Shown here in pieces: positions 60,701-64,000 of a stretch of DNA of 64,000 nucleotides (positions are counted from its first letter, which is position 1; each line of letters starts with the position of its first letter). The notes under the pieces are model-generated. The model searched no databases, was not told where the DNA came from, and was given only the letters and a program-made list of their open reading frames with translations. Origin of the DNA: Henckelia pumila. Its lineage: Eukaryota; Streptophyta; Magnoliopsida; Lamiales; Gesneriaceae. The stretch is from assembly GCF_033568475.1 (NCBI RefSeq), contig NC_133122.1:66487442-66551441 (forward strand). Reading direction: 5' to 3'. Made by a program: the position numbers and the translations under genes.

Positions 60701-61089
60701 TATTCACATCTAATTAATAATAGTCTCATGCTCGCTGCCCTTGCTTGAGCTTTTCTCGTCTGTAACCACAGGTAAGTTTACTGGTTCCTGGTAATTACCA
60801 AGGAGAAAGAACAATTAAGCAAAGCCAAATCTTCAATCAGGCCGGAAAACAGCGAATTAAACTTCCAACTGTAAGTGTAAGAACTACTGGGACAGTATTG
60901 GTTGAGATGATCGACAAAAATGGACTCTACTTTTCGGATGAGTTCTCCCTCACCTTCCATATGTACTATTACAAACTCTTGAAATGGCTTCTTGTTCTTC
61001 CTATGCTGGGGATGTTCGGGATCCTCGTCATCTTGCGTCCCCAAGAAGGCATGCCACTGCCATCATTTTCCCGTAACACTGAATTGTGA
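54703..61089 (+). CDS. DEX1: DEX1 (defective in exine formation 1), FG-GAP/VCBS-repeat membrane protein
   Basis: Thirteen coding exons (54703-54854, 55100-55210, 55550-55632, 55806-55923, 56003-56160, 56979-57556, 57655-57725, 58692-58948, 59643-59824, 59910-60193, 60282-60399, 60482-60664, 60772-61089) give 870 aa, close to Arabidopsis DEX1 (about 896). An N-terminal signal peptide (to about residue 27) leads to integrin-alpha-like repeats with calcium-loop motifs [40 protein letters not shown] and [11 protein letters not shown] long acidic, low-complexity insert is encoded by exon 6. One membrane span ([20 protein letters not shown]) precedes a short tail. DEX1 is needed for primexine and pollen-wall patterning and is thought to bind calcium at the cell surface or in the secretory route. 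The junction after 60399 lacks a GT donor (see findings); the rest are GT-AG. Confidence 0.93.
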
Positions 61090-62124
61090 TTGGTGTCTGA
61101 GTTGACTTGTACATCCTACACATAAATTTGGCTACAGTTTAAGACGAACTCCAGTCATGCTTTGCAGAGACCACTTTCTCCAGGTGAATTCACTTCTGAA
61201 ACTTGTCAATTGTCGTCGAGTTCAAAATAGAGCTTAAATTATCTCATTTTTGTAGCAAACCCAATTTCTTTTGACAACTATAATTTCAATATAGAAGACA
61301 GTCAATGACTGTTGTAACTTTGTTTGCCCATTGCCTGCTATTCAACTTTTTTTTTTTTAAATCCTTTATCAAGCTTGACATATGTATGTAGAATTAATTT
61401 GAGGTCACATATTTAAGAGAAAACTGCTATTTCAATTCTGGATGTTTGTTACTTTGCGATTTCGGCCTCTATGTAAAATATTTCAGTTTTAGTCATGCAT
61501 GTTCCGATTTTTGACAATTTTAATCATTTTATTTCGAAAATGATTACATGACACTATATACTCCACATCAGCACTGCAATGCTGCCACATCAGTGCCGCA
61601 TCGAACAAAGGACTAAAATTGCCAAAAAAAAAAGATAGTAGACTATTGCTAAAATCTGAAAATACAAATAATCGAAATCGTAAAATGACAAACATACGTG
61701 AGCGAAAAAACAATTTTTCCTATATTTAAATATAGTTTTTGGATAAGTACAGAGAATTAAAGAAACAACGAAGTTCAAGCACAACGAAAACATGTGGAGG
61801 TTGATACATATAATCGATTCTTAAGAAGTGAAAATCGCCGACGAACAGATGTTTTCTAGCATAAAGATAAATTTAACAAGAAAGCATCACTACATTCGAA
61901 TCCTTGTGTAATTATCTAGCAGAATGCAAATTAAACGAAACATTTCACTGCAATGCAAAGGTTCAAGATCCAACTACGTTGTAACATGGAAGTATTCAAC
62001 TGTCTTCCCCAAAAAGAAGATCAATGGCAAATCAAATAATGCTTTGAGCCTGTTCGTTTTCGCTGTATCGTGTGATCCGCGCGCGACGATGTAAAATTAA
62101 AAACATGTAAACAACCACAGAGGA
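61090..62124. other. Convergent spacer with a fold-back repeat
   Basis: Contains the 3' UTRs of DEX1 and the minus-strand DUF962 gene. At about 61417-61727 an inverted repeat is visible: ATGTTTGTTACTTTGCGATT on the left against ATGTTTGTCATTTTACGATT reversed on the right, and GACAATTTTAATC against GGCAATTTTAGTC. This is probably a diverged MITE, though no target duplication was found. No gene is seen. Confidence 0.5.
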
Positions 62125-62463
62125 TCAGTAAGCTTGAAGTACAGGCCTCTTTCCCAGTCTCTTGATTTCTCTGTCCATTTTACCCATTAGCATCAATCCA
62201 AACATCTTATAATCACAAAGCAGAGACCAAAATGGATGCCCAAAAGTTGCAGGAACATTTCCCTCAACAAAAAAATGACTATACCAAGCCATTCCATACC
62301 CAAGCACAGGTACAAATACTACAAGCCACCAATTGAACAGCACCGAATATACCAAGCACAAAATACTGCAGAGTGTACCAGCAAAATGCCAACGCCTTGT
62401 TGCTGGCTTCGAGTGCTGGCTCATGTAAAACGGCCAAAACTCTTCCATGCTCCTGAAATTCAT
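62125..62463 (-). CDS. DUF962 / Mpo1-like membrane protein
   Basis: Single coding exon, 112 aa from MNFRSMEEFWPFYM. The family signature is clear: EEFWPFYMSQHSKPATRRWH near the start, two or more hydrophobic spans at about residues 28-60, then SHFFVEGNVPATFGHPFWSL with conserved His63, Glu67, Asn69 and His76. Yeast Mpo1 of this family is an Fe(II)-dependent ER dioxygenase acting on 2-hydroxy fatty acids in phytosphingosine breakdown; the same reaction here is inference. The frame is open upstream to an ATG at 62532, which would add 23 residues. I chose the inner ATG because plant members begin at the equivalent of MNFRS, but the longer form cannot be excluded. Confidence 0.88.
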   Translation of the reverse strand: MNFRSMEEFWPFYMSQHSKPATRRWHFAGTLCSILCLVYSVLFNWWLVVFVPVLGYGMAWYSHFFVEGNVPATFGHPFWSLLCDYKMFGLMLMGKMDREIKRLGKRPVLQAY

Positions 62464-63844
62464 TTCTTTGAGAAATCCCAGATCAGAATTTCGATAAAAA
62501 TTGGATCTTGATTCGGAAAATGAAGGATTCAAGAAAAACCCCGATCCACGAAATCTTGATTTTTGAATCCTGTCAAGTCTGATCTTGGAAAGACCTTATA
62601 CTGTAGCGATATTAGATCAAATTTCTTGAACAAACAGTTGGCGACAAACTTTTCCGGGTGTTTCGAGCAGAACCAAGAATTATGTTTAAACGAAAGCCTG
62701 AAATGAATCTCGCAAAGCAACGCGAATCATCGAAGCTGAAAATTCTGCAAAATCAAGTCTCAGGAAAGAGGAGGATCCAAGGGATCTTTCAATTAATGAA
62801 AACAACGCGCAAGAAAAATTAAAAAAAGAAAAAAGAAGCAGCAAATAGACAATTAATTAATGAAGGAAAATAAACGAAAAACTTCAGTGATGAAAGCTAC
62901 TTGTTGCCATCTGAAACTTCAAGCTGTGTTGATGAGCATAATAAGATTGTTTACAGACTGATAACTACTTTACTTTTGAATGAACATTTTTGGTATTTGT
63001 GATGGGAAGAGCTTATCGGAAAATCAATCATTGCTGTATTATTTTGTCCATTTCTTATGAATTTCGCTGCTCAAAATTTTATCCCATTTTCTTGGCTTAT
63101 ATGGTCAACGATTATCAGCAACACCTATTGTTGTTGTCGTATATAAAATTTTGGAAAAAAGAATTGATTTTCTTATCATTCGTACGTAATCTGCTATTTT
63201 ATCAAGATCCGATTCTGAAGTTATCTCATAAATTTTTTAGAAAAAATCTGAACCACCGTAAAATCCCGCAATTTGTATCTTTAGTACCGCCATTACTCCT
63301 CATATACTTGCCACTGTCTTCTTGTTGATTTTAATCATGTAATTCGTTAAAATTAAGTTTTGATCCGGTAATTTAATTTATTTTGAGTTTTGGTCCTTTT
63401 TAACCACAAAATTAAGAAATTCAACTAATATTGTTATTTGACATCGATGCTCTTACATGTGGCTCATGTGAGTTTACACGAAAAAAAGATCAAAACCCAA
63501 GAGAAATCCGACTTACTAGATTAAAAAACAAATTTAGATAAATTACATGACTAAATCCAAAATAAGTCAACATACAAGACCAAAATGTGATGAAATTTGG
63601 GTTATTATAGTGTAATAGCACAAAGCTTTGTGCTCTTGAGTTCATTTGGGAATTGGGGAACATGTGGCAGACAACTACAATCTTGAAAGTTGAAAATATT
63701 AGGTAAATAAACAGAGAAGAATCTACCTCTGATGCTAACAGTGTATCCTACACAAATCCTCGTTCTAGAACCATTAACGTGAAAAGAAAAACAAGAGAAT
63801 ATACATATCTATATATGTGTGGTGTTATTTTCTAAACCTCGTGT
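62464..63844. other. Spacer upstream of the DUF962 gene
   Basis: Holds the 5' UTR and promoter of the DUF962 gene (minus strand, likely from about 62760 down) and the 3' UTR of the next minus-strand gene. At about 63355-63605 GTTTTGATCC...GAGTTTTGGTCC on the left and GACTAAATCC...AGACCAAAATGTG on the right are weakly inverted and may be an old MITE. No other gene is seen. Confidence 0.45.
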
Positions 63845-64000
63845 CTAAAAAACTCGTTCTCCGGTAGCGTAGAGATTCCAAAAGATGGCTGTAATAAAAT
63901 AGAGACACGCCGTGAGAGTTAAGAATGCTTGGAAGGATCCTAGCCATTGTACAAAGAATCCTGTTCCGACTGTACTGATGATTGCCGCAAGTGTTCCAGC
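63845..64000 (-). CDS. PHT4/ANTR-type plastid anion transporter, C-terminal exon (partial)
   Basis: The last 51 codons plus TAG are present, and the gene continues past the window edge. The reading AGTLAAIISTVGTGFFVQW, then LGSFQAFLTLTACLYF and WNLYATGERVF, matches the final membrane spans and tail of the plant PHT4 / anion transporter (ANTR) branch of the major facilitator superfamily, whose members move phosphate or related anions (one moves ascorbate) across plastid or Golgi membranes. Which paralogue this is cannot be judged from the fragment. There is no start or transit peptide in view. Confidence 0.85.
   Translation of the reverse strand, partial: AGTLAAIISTVGTGFFVQWLGSFQAFLTLTACLYFITAIFWNLYATGERVF

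Noticed and set aside
1-64000. A CRISPR array, phage region, biosynthetic cluster or other multi-gene novel system
   Set aside because: All coding regions resolve to ordinary plant housekeeping genes or mobile-element fossils; no clustered unknown genes or regular spaced repeats were found.

Overview
This is nuclear DNA from a flowering plant, most likely a eudicot and perhaps an asterid; I cannot name the species. The signs are GT-AG introns, very AT-rich spacers, a nuclear gene for the plastid acetyl-CoA carboxylase alpha subunit, plant-only families (DEX1, RTNLB, PHT4-type transporter), and Ty1/copia and Ty3/gypsy elements with several kinds of MITE. I see no operons, CRISPR arrays, phage or bacterial sequence, and no undescribed defence-like gene system.

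Layout. A Golgi-type FkbM-like methyltransferase (+, 55-1599) is followed by a Ty1/copia element (2382-8546, perfect 5-bp target duplication). Then come HAKAI (+, 11528-14402), an m6A-writer-associated RING protein, and a convergent reticulon gene, RTNLB (-, 15263-17430). A 10-kb Ty3/gypsy element (18249-28306, perfect 5-bp target duplication) carries a second element's solo LTR inside it. Next are an OTU deubiquitinase (-, 30159-32329), plastid accA/CAC3 (+, 34808-39386), a bifunctional mRNA capping enzyme (+, 42835-51702), DEX1 (+, 54703-61089), a DUF962/Mpo1-like gene (-, 62125-62463) and the 3' end of a PHT4/ANTR-type anion transporter (-, 63845-64000, cut by the window edge).

The genes are unrelated housekeeping loci rather than a pathway. 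HAKAI and the capping enzyme both act on mRNA (m6A and 5' cap), but the sequence gives no reason to think their proximity is functional. I derived exon boundaries by hand from splice signals, frame continuity and remembered family sequences. All full gene models close in frame: 444, 209, 224, 763, 695 and 870 aa.

The most interesting small-scale signals are these: an apparent non-canonical GA-AG intron in DEX1; acceptors fused directly to perfect or near-perfect donor consensus in DEX1 and the capping enzyme; tandem NAG acceptors in HAKAI and the capping enzyme; a perfect 11-bp stem straddling the capping-enzyme stop codon; a triple palindrome in the gypsy LTRs; and several well-delimited non-autonomous DNA transposons, including one nested inside another in an intron.
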